Positions 34,801-42,735 of a stretch of 64,000 nucleotides of DNA are shown piece after piece. The DNA lies in NCBI GenBank assembly GCA_964019135.1, contig OZ025260.1:24298254-24362253 (forward strand). Reading direction: 5' to 3'. The position numbers and the translations under genes are program-made. Each line of letters starts with the position of its first letter. Within the stretch, counting starts at the first letter, position 1. Under the pieces are notes generated by a model, which saw only the letters and a list, made by a program, of their open reading frames with translations, searched no databases and was not told the DNA's origin. The DNA comes from Arenicola marina (lineage: Eukaryota > Annelida > Polychaeta > Arenicolidae).

Positions 34801-37061
34801 ATGAAAATTATGTATTTAGGATCTTTGACGTATAAGAACACATATGTTCTATGTTATAGCCACTTGTTGGTCCAGCTGGTGCGTCACCTGTGGGAAAGTG
34901 GGGCTTTATTCTGTAATACTTCATCAACATGTGGACATTTGGACATTGGACATCGCCGTGTTCGCCTGTTAACATGATAATATCTCTATTTCATACATAG
35001 TTTGGCACAGTCAGACAGTGTGTCCAAGACGTGCTTGTAAAAATATTTTGAACATCATCATATAGGTTAAAACTTACTGTATGAGGAGCTTTAATGTCCT
35101 TCCCTACTTCCGCTTCCGGCTATTGAGCCTTAACTGCATGGATGACGTCACTCACCTTGCAGATTGCTCCCGGCGTGGAGGACGCCGCCGGTGACGTCAT
35201 ATCCGCCAGCCCGTCGTCTCTGGCGTGCCACCTGGCGGCCCACCAGGAGCTGCGGGAAAACTTGCTGAGTCACAGCGAGCGGCTGCAGTGTCTGCGGCAG
35301 GCCTACCAGTACGAGGGCGGCCCGGACCAGCCAGGGCTGGAGCAGGACCCAGCCTACAGACACCACGTCGACAACATACTGCATCTGCAGGTCAGTCGAA
35401 GTAGGGTATGGGGTGGGGGAAAGGCGGCGGGGCGGCGGGGGTCGGGGTGGGGTGGGGGTATGCCCGTTAGGCAGGTAGGTATGCGACCGCCACAGATGAT
35501 ACATCTAGCAGCATTTCTTGAAACGTCATACAACGCTAGACTACACAACGCAACAACCGCCCTCTCTCTCCCAAGAAAAAAACAAAAAAAAACATACACC
35601 GGTAGTAAAACTATGTATCATATCAACCTATATTTTCAATACTCTATATCTTTATTTTTGTTTACTTCACATGTCCATGGTTCAAGTTCAAAATTCAAAA
35701 TTGTAGTTGTGATTCTCGGCCAATATTATTTAGGCTATTCGGTCCGTTTGAAAGCTTTATGGTTACTTGTTACGTGGTGGTGCCAGTGTCCTATAATAGG
35801 GAGGTCTCCAAAACCATATACACACTTCTAAATATAGATATCGCGATGGTGGGCATCATTACTGTCTGGTCTGATCAAATATACATGATACGGCCACTGT
35901 GTCAGCAATTGATTTGGACAATGGCTTGTTCAGTACCTTTTTGACATGGGTTTGCCATTCACTAATGCGACGTAGGACGCTTACAACCGGATTATCCTTG
36001 GCGGTGTGCCATGATGTGGAATACTGAAAGCTGCTGATGCAACAAGTTTCGATCTCTATATTTCATGTGCTTTCTTCAAAAACTTAATGAACATATTATT
36101 TGATCTGGAAATATTTGCGTAATCACATCTAGATTCATGCTAAAGGGAAAATACGGTAGCAATGTCCCAAGTTTGATGACGTAGAACACAAGAATGCCAC
36201 ACTTTGCGACACGATGAGATTCTAGCCAAACGAAGTCCACATGCCTTTGAATTTGTTGCATATATAATGTTTTAATCTATAAATGCAATATGGACCTACA
36301 TATTTGTATCCTGTTAAATATATTTCCATAACTGGGACCTAAATATATAATTTCCAAATTTGAAAATTTGAACGCGTTTATCAGGAGGAAAATTTCTGCA
36401 TGATAATGATATATGAATTCAGGCGCAGATCGCGCATCAAGAGGACAAACTGAGGGCGCTGAGACAACGCTACGAGACTCAGCAACAACAGCAGCAGCAG
36501 CAGCCGCAGCATCCGCAGCAACAGCCGCCGCCGCAGCAGCAGCCGCAGCAGCAGCAGCCGCAGCAGCAGGGCTCGCCTGCCGAGGGTAGCGGGTCGTTGT
36601 CCCCGGGGTTTGAGGCTATGTCCTGGCGGAGTCCCCCGGAGTGGGACAGCCAGACGTCCGAGTCCCCGGCCAGTAGCGGCGGCCGCTCGCTGTACGGCAG
36701 CTCCTCCTCCTCCCTCAGGCTGGGGGAGGGCGGTCGCCGCACCTCCAGCCGCTACTCCTCCGTGGACAGCTCCCCCGGGGGGCGGCCTCCGCCGACCCCG
36801 ACCGCTGGCGCAACCCCGGGCCCACCACCCCCGGGGTCCAGGCGCGGCCAGCGGCGGGGCACAATCCCGGAGGAGCCGTCCCCCGCCGACCCTGGGCAGG
36901 ACCCCTTCAGCGACGACGGGGAGGAGGGGGCGGCCCCTCGCGTGGGGCGCGACCCCCACACGCAGCCGTTGGCGTTCAACCAGCGGGGATATGACTCCCA
37001 GCGCCGGCTGCCGCAGCAGCAGCAGCAGCTCTTACAACTTCAGCAGCGGCAGCAGCAGCGG

Positions 37062-37141
<80 letters not shown>

Positions 37142-38126
37142 GCAGCAGCAACAACCTGATATGAGCTGCGGGGACTACCACGGCGCTGTGGTGCGGGGCA
37201 AACGCAGTTTGGGAGCCCCGTCGGCGGCAAGGGTGGTCCCCAGGGGCGCCGGCTGCGGCTACGTCCTCCACCTGGGGGAGGCTGGGGAAAACGGGCTGGC
37301 CGCGGCCCTGCCCAGGCTCAGCGGGCGGCCAGGGCGGGGGGCGCCCCGCCCTAGGGTAAACGGCAGCCACACCCCTCGCACGGGCCTGGCCACAGCCCCA
37401 GCCCCAGCCCCAGCCCTGGCCACAGCCCCAGTCTCCGCCACCTCCGCCTCCGCCTCCTCCACCACCTCCCGGGGCACCCCCGGCCTCCTTTCTGGGCAGC
37501 AGACGAGTAGTCAAGCCGCGCATACCCCGTACTTCCAGGGACGAGGTCAAGGTTATATGTCCACGCAAGGTCAAGGTCAGAGTTCGTTGATGAACGGCAA
37601 CACCCAGAAGTGTCAATCGGTGCCGGGGACGGCGGCAGCTGCGGCAGCTGCGGCAGCTGCGGCTGCTGCTGCTGCGGCTGCGGCTGCGGCGGCGGCGGCG
37701 CGGCCTCCATTCTCCGTCTCCGTCCCCGTCTCCGTCCCCATCACCCACAACGGGGGCGCCCGCCTCCCCACACCGCCCATGCCCTTGCCCCTGCCCTCCG
37801 CCCTCGCCGCCGGCCCCGACGGCACCCTCTTCTACATGGAGCAAGGCGTCCCGTTGGATATCGGCAATAACCACGGCGGACTCTATCACGAGGTGCGCCA
37901 CCTGGAGGCCGAGGCGCTCAACGGGCAGGTGCCGACGCTGGGCTACGCCATGGACCCAGCACCGCACCCAGCGGCGCACCCAGCGGCGCACCAGGCGGCG
38001 CACCCCGGGGCGGGCGGCGTCCCCATGGCTCCCGGTCTGCTCTCTCCCATGCTGGGTGACGCCATGCTGCCACAGGACCGGCTGGCCGACTGTAACCACT
38101 CGTTTGCTCACTCGGGGGCGCTGTAG
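10732..38126 (+). CDS. bHLH-PAS transcription factor, methoprene-tolerant/gce-like, 12 exons, 5' end missing
   Basis: Twelve exons with consistent GT-AG sites and phases: 10732-10889, 16021-16103, 21308-21397, 25511-25613, 26210-26350, 27073-27238, 29940-30046, 31652-31799, 32093-33851 (or a later donor up to 34067), 34324-34382, 35163-35390, 36423-38126. Domain order is bHLH, PAS-A, PAS-B, then a C-terminal half of low-complexity tracts with a short coiled-coil-like part. Family members are nuclear DNA-binding proteins that act as dimers; Met/gce proteins bind juvenile hormone through PAS-B. The bHLH pattern SEKMRRDRLN plus RKLDKASVLRL and the LRIYQ end favour Met/gce over BMAL/ARNT, but a BMAL-like origin cannot be excluded by eye. 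The start codon lies upstream: the first exon seen opens two bases into a codon. About 1,580 residues are visible, long for the family, mostly through the C-terminal repeats. bHLH-PAS identity is very likely; the Met assignment is probable. Confidence 0.85.
10890..11284. other. Intron sequence after the bHLH exon
   Basis: G-rich for the first 100 bases after the donor, then unremarkable. No repeat or exon recognised before the LINE. Confidence 0.5.
11285..13318 (+). mobile_element. CR1-type LINE fragment A: endonuclease and partial reverse transcriptase
   Basis: Two frameshifts (near 11690 and 12775) split the ORF. The start reads CGDIQPNPGP, a 2A-like motif. The AP-endonuclease part has ISESWLD, RQGGGVLVYVRD, VVIIGDFND, LDLVITD and NLDHHLV. 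The RT part has YRPISLLSCVGKPMERI and VIVILDVTKAFNRV, where the usual FDRV Asp is Asn. It breaks off at 13318, before the catalytic DD motif. Defunct, in the intron after the bHLH exon. Confidence 0.88.
13319..14710 (-). mobile_element. LINE fragment B with zf-RVT end, inserted between fragments of A
   Basis: Minus-strand element with an A-rich tail at about 13319-13337. The protein from about 14678 reads RSFQFIILHRTTVTNRFLYM, then CGFCGNECETIEHLFYYCQP, a zf-RVT zinc-knuckle typical of LINE C-termini. It continues in frame across the insertion of element C (VKSLW then SEFIALFRNV at about 13735). A TGCCG at 13314-13318 and 14711-14715 may be its target duplication. Confidence 0.75.
13751..14446 (-). 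mobile_element. 5'-truncated LINE fragment C nested in B
   Basis: Bounded by a 13-bp direct repeat, ACCATAATGACTT, at 13738-13750 and 14447-14459. It encodes SKFRCGMYLLRK, CKYCLEENGQQ and DEFHIVVKCPFYLPLRSKY, a LINE C-terminal cysteine/histidine region. The 3' end has AAATAAACATTATTATT, a microsatellite-like tail. Confidence 0.85.
14711..15770 (+). mobile_element. CR1-type LINE fragment A: C-terminal part
   Basis: Reads THIRPLLE, AVPVFHGNLTKYQSEKLES, VQRQALLTATRAYAS, then at 15178-15654 RLRRGLSGLNAHRYNYGF and CTKKPEDSTHYLLQCPTY. This is the post-RT region of the same LINE type as 11285-13318. The central RT segment is missing, so this is either one internally deleted copy or two copies. Stops are present. 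Confidence 0.75.
15775..15972 (+). mobile_element. 3' end of a second C-family LINE
   Basis: KCAAKLYEKTYL matches the end of element C (KCAIQLYEEAYL). The non-coding tail GGGCCTGGTGCCTACAGTT, GAAATAAACATTATTATT is shared. It ends 48 bases before the exon at 16021. Confidence 0.8.
16021..16103 (+). CDS. bHLH-PAS exon: linker and start of PAS-A
   Basis: Follows acceptor CCCATTCAG; donor AAG/GTAAGC at 16104. Encodes DLIKNGHTGVKWKPDF and TYSDLGDMLLK. The other two frames contain stops or lack family resemblance. The LGDMLLK segment is the usual lead-in to the first PAS strand, which continues on the next exon in phase 0. A 74-bp satellite begins immediately after the donor. Confidence 0.85.
16104..20705. 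repeat. 74-bp satellite, about 62 copies, starting at a splice donor
   Basis: The unit includes GTGCTAGCTCAGGAGGTGGT, CGCTATAATAGCACGCTGCA and GAGCGTCATCAGATCAGCAG. The first unit follows the exon donor within about 20 bases. Copies differ at few positions, mainly GGGGCGCC versus GGGGCCCC. Each has an A-box match (TAGCTCAGGAGG) and a 7-bp inverted repeat CGTGCTA/TAGCACG. No B box was found. Confidence 0.97.
20706..21307. other. Intron sequence before the PAS-A exon
   Basis: T-rich single-copy looking sequence with no repeat or additional exon recognised. Confidence 0.5.
21308..21397 (+). CDS. bHLH-PAS exon: PAS-A, first half
   Basis: Acceptor TTTCAG, donor CTG/GTGAGA. Thirty codons including SLNGFLFVVNRRGTLVLATE and a segment ending EILGFDL. 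It shows the hydrophobic NGF-FVV strand, turn and second strand of a PAS domain. Both ends are phase 0. Confidence 0.9.
22079..22481. mobile_element. TA-flanked MITE, copy 1
   Basis: Terminal inverted repeats: AAGTTGCATATCGAGC, TTTCCCGCCA at the left, and the complement TGGCGGGAAAGAGC, TCGATATGCAACTT at the right. A TA dinucleotide on each side fits a Tc1/mariner-type target duplication. The interior, read in reverse, matches the two arms at 28253-28323 and 29619-29899. No coding capacity. Confidence 0.75.
22510..22850. repeat. 36-bp minisatellite
   Basis: The unit is GATTGACCGAAAGTGAGATG plus GTTCAGATATGAAATA, about nine copies, degenerate at both ends. A solitary related unit is near 26410. 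Confidence 0.85.
22848..23208. repeat. 121-bp tandem triplication
   Basis: Three nearly identical copies start at about 22850, 22971 and 23092 (GAGCGTCACCCACAGGGTGA). A fourth copy of the segment is at about 24829-24930 within the 602-bp repeat. Confidence 0.93.
23209..24330. repeat. Short CAGATTTGACC arrays around unassigned sequence
   Basis: About 23209-23315 and 24112-24255 hold irregular 20-bp repeats of TCAGATCCAGATTTGACCCC. Between them is repeat-like DNA with three TGACCTTGA-type half sites at 23932-23980. No exon recognised. Confidence 0.7.
24331..25430. repeat. 602-bp tandem duplication of a dispersed repeat
   Basis: Two copies begin GAGCAGTACTCCACCCTGAA at 24331 and about 24933. 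Each contains TCCCATGTTAAACG, GCGCTAGCTCCAAAAC, a TGACCTTGACCTTTGACCT block and an ACAGACAGACACACAC microsatellite. A diverged relative is at about 61320-61700. Confidence 0.9.
25511..25613 (+). CDS. bHLH-PAS exon: PAS-A, second half
   Basis: Acceptor GCAACAG, donor G/GTAAGA. Encodes VEVLGNSIYKMIHEDDEEL and a following EQFKGVNVEALET. The LG-SIY-IHEDD signature is the canonical PAS helix region. It ends in phase 1. Confidence 0.9.
25614..25908. other. Short intron stretch
   Basis: AT-rich sequence between the PAS-A exon and a SINE; nothing recognised. Confidence 0.5.
25909..26160 (+). mobile_element. tRNA-derived SINE
   Basis: Full-length copy: GCCCGGTAGCTCAGTGGGCT head, GTGGTTCGTACCCCGC B box, CAGGATAAAGATACC, GGGGGCATGGCTCC and GTTAAAGCGTCCTGAATA. 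It ends just before the acceptor at 26209. Confidence 0.85.
26210..26350 (+). CDS. bHLH-PAS exon: PAS-A end
   Basis: Acceptor TTGCGCAG, donor G/GTAAGT. Encodes GAEVGMSTHRAFSLRMLQKT, then TYVTISVVGYLKLVPGIQP. The FSLRML and GYLKL strands close PAS-A. Phase 1 at both ends. A SINE at 25909-26160 sits about 50 bases upstream of the acceptor. Confidence 0.9.
26640..27060. repeat. 32-bp minisatellite abutting a 3' splice site
   Basis: The regular part (about 26860-27060) has the unit CCTGACGCCTGTGTCCCCCT plus GTCCCGGCCTCA; upstream copies are degenerate. The last partial unit, CCTGACGCCTGTGT, leads straight into TCCGCTGCAG, the acceptor of the exon at 27073. Confidence 0.92.
27073..27238 (+). CDS. 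bHLH-PAS exon: PAS linker and start of PAS-B
   Basis: Acceptor GCTGCAG, donor AG/GTCAGT. Encodes PDVCLVAVGMQARRETI, a linker, and WMTRHEMDGKITFSEQR. The TRHEMDGKI motif is the conserved PAS-B entry seen in ARNT, BMAL and Met proteins. A 32-bp minisatellite runs up to the acceptor. Confidence 0.9.
27262..27760. repeat. 78-bp minisatellite
   Basis: The unit includes TCATATGATATTATGCCCAC, GCCCCTCATTCTGTGAATAT and GTCATTTTAGTAGCGCCG; about six copies, decaying towards the 3' end. It begins about 25 bases after an exon donor. Confidence 0.9.
27761..28252. other. Intron sequence
   Basis: AT-rich, single-copy looking, up to the left end of MITE copy 2. No exon recognised. Confidence 0.5.
28324..29618 (+). 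mobile_element. Non-autonomous Helitron
   Basis: Begins TCTATACTAATAAAATG and ends with a hairpin (stem CGTCCCGC/GCGGGGCG, one G-T pair) followed by CTAG/T, the standard Helitron 3' signature. About 1.3 kb without Rep/helicase coding. Inside are two copies of a GTTAAAGACCGACGTACAG segment (about 29126 and 29233) and a 72-bp triplication. Confidence 0.75.
29346..29570. repeat. 72-bp triplication inside the Helitron
   Basis: Three copies of TCTGCCCAATGTCTACCTTC, GCCTGCTACTATTTGACGTA and AAATACTGTCATACTG, nearly identical. Confidence 0.9.
29940..30046 (+). CDS. bHLH-PAS exon: PAS-B core
   Basis: Acceptor GTTGACAG, donor T/GTAAGT. Encodes GAWMTGFLPGESVGLSPYAL and IHEDDISCVVDSHNA. This is the PAS-B helical part with the IHEDD motif. 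The acceptor lies 40 bases downstream of a MITE end at 29899. It ends in phase 1. Confidence 0.9.
30085..30650. repeat. 52-bp minisatellite with donor-like GTAAGT units
   Basis: The unit is GTGTGTAAGTGAACGTACAA, GGAGCGTGCATATACCTCCA, GAAAACAATTGG; about 10 copies, starting about 40 bases after the PAS-B exon donor. Most units contain GTAAGTGA. Confidence 0.92.
30880..31566. repeat. 34-bp minisatellite
   Basis: The unit is GGGAACAGCAGGGCCAGACA plus CCCAGACCCTGTAT, 20 highly uniform copies in the intron before the last PAS-B exon. All six frames are nearly open, giving spurious long ORFs. Confidence 0.97.
31652..31799 (+). CDS. bHLH-PAS exon: PAS-B end
   Basis: Acceptor TTTTTAAAG, donor GA/GTGAGT. 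Encodes LTTGVIPKTIFRMYTKSRD, then ILYICTTTHMIVD and FIISINQLL, the last strands of PAS-B. The first codon is split with the previous exon's T. It ends in phase 2. Confidence 0.88.
31800..32092. other. Short intron
   Basis: Contains a G run at about 31827-31841, otherwise nothing recognised. Confidence 0.6.
32093..34067 (+). CDS. bHLH-PAS exon: long low-complexity region, with frameshift and four tandem donors
   Basis: Acceptor CATTGCAG. Reading opens with SKTGRKMLKTQKRRQRTLKA, a basic stretch, then a Gly-rich tract and an acidic run of Glu and Asp (about 32320-32380). The frame hits TGA at 32403-32405. From about 32361 the frame one base earlier is open and continues through FEIDLSRNETFHPQP, a His-rich segment near 33045-33135 and Ser/Thr/Ala repeats. 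A single missing base, or two extra, between about 32361 and 32404 explains this; that span includes a run of G. Phase arithmetic agrees: the exon is 1,759 bases to 33851 and only closes if one base is missing. The donor is one of four CAACAG/GTAA sites ending at 33851, 33911, 33971 and 34067, all in the same phase. If none is used, the frame stops at 34166-34168. Confidence 0.75.
33820..34075 (+). repeat. Coding repeat with four in-frame splice donors
   Basis: Repeats of GCGTCCAGCACAGCCACAGC and GGCCGACACCACAACAG/GTAAGG. The donor G is at 33851, 33911, 33971 and 34067, spaced 60, 60 and 96, all multiples of three. Each joins the exon at 34324 in the same phase. The first has GTAAAG, the others GTAAGG. 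Confidence 0.85.
34324..34382 (+). CDS. bHLH-PAS exon: short acidic segment
   Basis: Acceptor TGTTTTAG, donor TCG/GTAAGT. Entered in phase 1, it reads DIDTLNQECVITSSDESNGS, exactly 20 codons with the incoming G, and leaves in phase 0. Unlike its repetitive neighbours it is not low-complexity. Confidence 0.8.
34383..35162. other. Intron sequence
   Basis: AT-rich, no repeat or exon recognised. Confidence 0.5.
35163..35390 (+). CDS. bHLH-PAS exon: coiled-coil-like segment
   Basis: Acceptor CACCTTGCAG, donor CTGCAG/GTCAGT. Seventy-six codons, phase 0 at both ends. It contains LACHLAAHQELRENLLSHSE and RLQCLRQAYQYE, an amphipathic heptad-like region followed by HHVDNILHLQ. No named domain was recognised. 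Confidence 0.82.
35391..36422. other. Intron before the terminal exon
   Basis: G-rich near the donor (35400-35460), AT-rich afterwards. No exon or repeat recognised. Confidence 0.5.
36423..38126 (+). CDS. bHLH-PAS terminal exon: polyQ and polyA tracts, stop at 38126
   Basis: Acceptor ATGAATTCAG, entered in phase 0, starting AQIAHQEDKLRALRQRYE and continuing the coiled coil of the previous exon into Gln/Pro repeats. The middle is Ser/Pro/Gly-rich. A main glutamine tract of mixed CAG and CAA codons spans about 37008-37155, and a run of roughly 26 alanines spans about 37629-37700. The end has HPAAHPAAHQAAHP and stops with TAG. Such tracts are typical of activation domains. No AATAAA was seen in the next 200 bases. 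Confidence 0.85.
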
Positions 38127-38359
38127 GCTTGGATATCATCCCGCCCCCCCCCCCCTCCCCGGTCGCAGCCATTTGTCTCATCACCGACGTGGAAGCTGTG
38201 GGGAAGGCGGTCATCCGTTCCTTTACAATGTACTAATAATTCTTTTAAGCTAAAAACACAAAGATTGAGTTGCACTGTCTGACAGTATACTTGGCACGTC
38301 CATGTTTGTATATATTTATACTGTATTGGTGCAGTTGGTTGGCAGCTGATGGAGACTGG

Positions 38360-39535
38360 TTGGCCGTGTCTGGCTCGCTGTCTTTGACCCTACGGCTGGC
38401 CCTGGCTGAGACCTGCCCTGTCTGGCTCGCTGTCTTTGACCCTCCGGCTGGCCCTGTAGGAGACCTGTCGTGTCTGGCTCGCTGTCTTTACCCCACGGCT
38501 GGCCCTGGCTGACACCTATCATGTCTGGCCGGCTGTCTTTACCCCACGGCTGGCCCTGACTGAGACCTGCCGTGTCTGGCTCGCTGTCTTTACCCCACGG
38601 CTGGCCCTGGCTGAGACCTGTCTTGTCTGGCTCGCTGTCTTTACCCCACGGCTGGCCCTGACTGAGACCTGTCGTGTCTGGCTCGCTGTCCTTACCCCAC
38701 GGCTGACCCTGGCTGAGATCTGCCGTTTCTGGCTCGCTGTCTTTACCGCACGGCTGGTCCTGGCTGAGACATGTCTGTCTGGCTCGCTGTGTTTACCCCA
38801 CGGCTGGCCCTGGCTGAGACCTGCCGTGTCTGGCTCGCTGTTTTTACCCCACGGCTGGCCCTGGCTGAGACCTGCCGTGTCTGGCTCGCTGTTTTTACCC
38901 CACGGCTGGCCCTGACGGAGACCTGTCGTGTCTGGCTCGCTGTCTTTACCCCACGGCTGGCCCTGGCTGAGACCTGTCGTGTCTGGCTCGCTGTCTTTAC
39001 CCCACGGCTGACCCTGGCTGAGACCTGTCGTGTCTGGCTCGCTGTCTTTACCGCACGGCTGGTCCTGGCTGAGACATGTCTGTCTGGCTCGCTGTGTTTA
39101 CCCCACGGCTGGCCCTGGCTGAGACCTGCCGTGTCTGGCTCGCTGTTTTTACCCCACGGCTGGCCCTGGCTGAGACCTGCCGTGTCTGGCTCGCTGTTTT
39201 TACCCCACGGCTGGCCCTGGCTGAGACCTGTCGTGTCTGGCTCGCTGTCTTTACCCCACGGCTGGCCCTGGCTGAGACCTGTCGTGTCTGGCTCGCTGTC
39301 TTTACCCCACGGCTGGCCCTGGCTGAGACCTGTCGTGTCTGGCTCGCTGTCTTTACCCCACGGCTGGCCCTGGCTGAGACCTGTCGTGTCTGGCTCGCTG
39401 TCTTTACCCCACGGCTGGCCCTGGCTGAGACCTGTCGTGTCTGGCTCGCTGTCTTTACCCCACGGCTGGCCCTGGCTGAGACCTGTCGTGTCTGGCTCGC
39501 TGTCTTTACCCCACGGCTGGCCGTGGAGGAGACAT
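38360..39535. repeat. 51-bp minisatellite downstream of the bHLH-PAS gene
   Basis: The unit is CTGGCTCGCTGTCTTTACCC, CACGGCTGGCCCTGGCTGAG, ACCTGTCGTGT; about 23 copies. A segment near 38771 recurs near 39076 (305 bp), a higher-order repeat of six units. It may lie in the 3' UTR, since the array starts about 230 bases past the stop. Confidence 0.95.
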
Positions 39536-40065
39536 CACCATTTGCTTCGTGGTCGCATAATACAGATAAGCAGCTTTGTGCGCGCAGTCCGTATTTTACC
39601 GCTTTCTCTGTACAGTGTCATTCACCCGGTCGTGGCGTCGGGTAATAGCGGGGGTAATTCCCTGAAGGCATTACCAGATCGGGGATGAATAACAATTTTA
39701 TGAATGACTTACTGTTGCTTCGCGGTGAGAAACTGTGGCAAAGCGAGCGGTGTAGCTAATTTGCGAGTGGGGTCACGTCAAACAAATGTAGTGTACAGGC
39801 AGCATATTTTGACTACGTTGTATATAGGGTCTAATGGAAAGTACCTCTTGGGTGAGTGTCCCAGAACAAGGCAGCAGTTAGGGTAGAGCATTGCTTAGTC
39901 AGAGGTTAGTCGGCGCAGACCCTTGCGTCGGACACGCTCATCTATAGCCAAGTAACCTTCAGGTGACCTTCATGTGAACTTCATGGGATCTTTAGGTGAC
40001 CGCAAAGATCCGAGTTTATCCGAGCGTCGGTGGCCGGGGTGTAGAATACGTAACGAACTATAATA
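39536..40065. other. Intergenic spacer
   Basis: No gene or repeat recognised. Confidence 0.5.
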
Positions 40066-40490
40066 GTATGTACGAGACGGACTGTGTACGACATGGAATG
40101 TGTACGACATGGACTGTGTAAGACACGCAGTGTGTACGACATGGACTGTGTACGACATGGACTGTGTACGACATGGATTGTTTACGACACGCAGTGTGTA
40201 CGACATGGACTGTGTACGACATGGACTGTACGACATGGACTGTGTAAGACATGGAGTGTGTACGACATGGAGTGTGTACGACATGGAGTGTGTACGACAT
40301 GGAGTGTGTACGACATGGAGAGTGTACGACATGGAGTGTGTACGACATGGAGTGTGTGCGACATGGAGTGTGTGCGACATGGAGTGTGTGCGACATGGAG
40401 TGTGTACGACATGGAGTGTGTACGACATGGAGTGTGTACGACATGGAGTGTGTACGACACGGTAAAACATGGAGTTTGTACGAGGCGTTA
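40066..40490. repeat. 16-bp minisatellite
   Basis: The unit is TGTGTACGACATGGAG with GACTG variants at the 5' side; about 26 copies. Confidence 0.95.
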
Positions 40491-40504
40491 TTTTTCGTGA
40501 CTGT

Positions 40505-41550
40505 TGTTTCATACTGACCCCGTTCATACTGACCTGAGAGAGATCCGGGCCGACTTCGTTCACACTGACCTGGGATAGATCCTGGCCGACCTCGTTCATA
40601 CTGACCTGGGAGAGATCCTGGCCGACCTCGTTCATACTGACCTGGGAGAGATCCTGGCCGACCTCGTTCACACTGGCCTGGGAGAGATCCTGGCCGACCT
40701 CGTTCATACTGACCTGGGACAGATCCTGGCCGACCTCTTTCATACTGACCTGGGAGAGATCCTGGTCGACCTCGTTCATACTGACCTGGGAGAGATCCTG
40801 GTCGACCTCGTTCATACTGACCTGGGAGAGATCCTGGCCGACCTCGTTCATACTGACCTGGGAGAGATCCTGGCCGACCTCTTTCATACTGACCTGGGAA
40901 AGATCCTGGGCGACCTCGTTCATACTGACCTGGGAGAGATCCTGGCCGACCTCGTTCACACTGGCCTGGGAGAGATCCTGGGCGACCTCTTTCATACTGA
41001 CCTGGGAGAGATCCTGGCCGACCTCGTTCATACTGACCTGGGAGAGATTCTGGCCGACCTCGTTCATACTGACCTGGGACAGATCCTGGCCGACCTCTTT
41101 CATACTGACCTGGGAGAGATCCTGGTCGACCTCGTTCATACTGACCTGGGAGAGATCCTGGTCGACCTCGTTCATACTGACCTGGGAGAGATCCTGGCCG
41201 ACCTCGTTCATACTGACCTGGGAGAGATCCTGGCCGACCTCGTTCATACTGACCTGGGAGAGATCCTGGCCGACCTCGTTCATACTGATCTGGGAGAGAT
41301 CCTGGCCGACCTCGTTCATACTGACCTGGGAGAGATCCTGGCCGACCTCTTTCATACTGACCTGGGAGAGATCCTGGCCGACCTCTTTCATACTGACCTG
41401 GGAGAGATCCTGGCCGACCTCGTTCATACTGACCTGAGAGAGATCCTGGCCGACCTCGTTCATACTGACTGGCCTGGAAAAAATCCTGGCTGACCTCTTT
41501 CATACCTACCAGGAAGAAATCCTGGCCGACCTCGTTCATACTGAAATACC
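40505..41550. repeat. 36-bp minisatellite
   Basis: The unit is CCTGGGAGAGATCCTGGCCG plus ACCTCGTTCATACTGA; about 29 copies. Reads open on the minus strand in two frames (12-residue periods) without being a plausible gene. Confidence 0.96.
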
Positions 41551-41699
41551 CCCAGCCCCTCTGGCCCGCCTTGTGTTTCTGGCCTGTCTATACACTTTGT
41601 TGATGACTCTAATCCCAATTGTATTTGTAATATGTGTTGGTTTGGATGTATGTGTTTCTCTGAAATTGTTTACATATTTCAAACCATTCATGTTGTGAC

Positions 41700-42055
41700 A
41701 ATACGCCATGGGCAATGGTCTTGATATCTATTGATGCAGCCTTCTATGTGAGTGAGAGACAAGACGTCATGGGCAATGCTCTTGCGAGCTATTGATGCAG
41801 CCTTTTATGTGAGTATGAGACAATAAGTCATGGGCAATGCTCTTCATATCTATTGATACAGCCTTCTATGTGAGTGAGAGACAAGACGTCATGGGCAATG
41901 CTCTTGATATCTATTGATACAGCCTTCTATGTGAGTGTGAGACAATAAGTCATGGGCAATGTTCTTCATATCTATTGATGCAGCATTCTATGTGAGTGAG
42001 AGACAATACGTCATGGGCAATGCTCTTGATAACTATTGATACAGCCTTGCTCGCT
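41700..42055. repeat. 61-bp minisatellite
   Basis: The unit is CCTTCTATGTGAGTGAGAGA, CAAGACGTCATGGGCAATGC, TCTTGATATCTATTGATGCAG; about six copies alternating between AGACGTCA and AATAAGTCA variants. Confidence 0.92.
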
Positions 42056-42164
42056 TCATTTTAATTGCTCTGCTTTCCCCATAATTATTGTTCAGTCAAA
42101 CGGAACAATCACAAGATGGTGGTGTCTGGACTGACTAGAATAGTGCCATTGTTACCTTCTTTGA

Positions 42165-42735
42165 GGCGGGTTTCGGGTGGTACATTATGTACTTGTAGGT
42201 TTCGTGCGGTACATTATGTACTTGTAGGTTTCGTGCGGTACATTATGTACTTGTAGATTTCCGAAGGTACATGATGCATTTGTAGGTTTCGTGCGGTACA
42301 TTATGCATTTGTAGGTTTCGTGCGGTACATTATGTACTTGTAGGTTTCGTGCGGTACATTATGCACTTGTAGGTTTCGTGCGGTACATTATGTATTTGTA
42401 GGTTTCGTGCGGTACATTATGCACTTGTAGGTTTCTTGCGGTACATTATGTACTTGTGGATTTCCAAATATACATTATGCGCTTGTAGGTTTCGTGCGGT
42501 ACATTATGCACTTGTAGGTTTCGTGCGGTACATTATGTACTTGTGGATTTCCGAAGATACATTATGCACTTGTAGGTTTCTTGCGGTACATTATGTACTT
42601 GTGGATTTCCAAATATACATTATGCACTTGTAGGTTTCGTGCGGTACATTATGCACTTGTAGGTTTCTTGCGGTACATTATGTACTTGTGGATTTCCAAA
42701 TATATATTATGCGCTTGTAGGTTTCGTGCGCTAAA
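42165..42735. repeat. 29-bp minisatellite
   Basis: The unit is TGCGGTACATTATGTACTTG plus TAGGTTTCG, about 19 copies with an alternating GGATTTCCAAATA variant. Confidence 0.94.

Noticed and set aside
39970..41539. Two overlapping minus ORFs near 495 codons
   Set aside because: Both come from the 36-bp and 16-bp arrays; a 12-residue period in two frames at once is a repeat effect.
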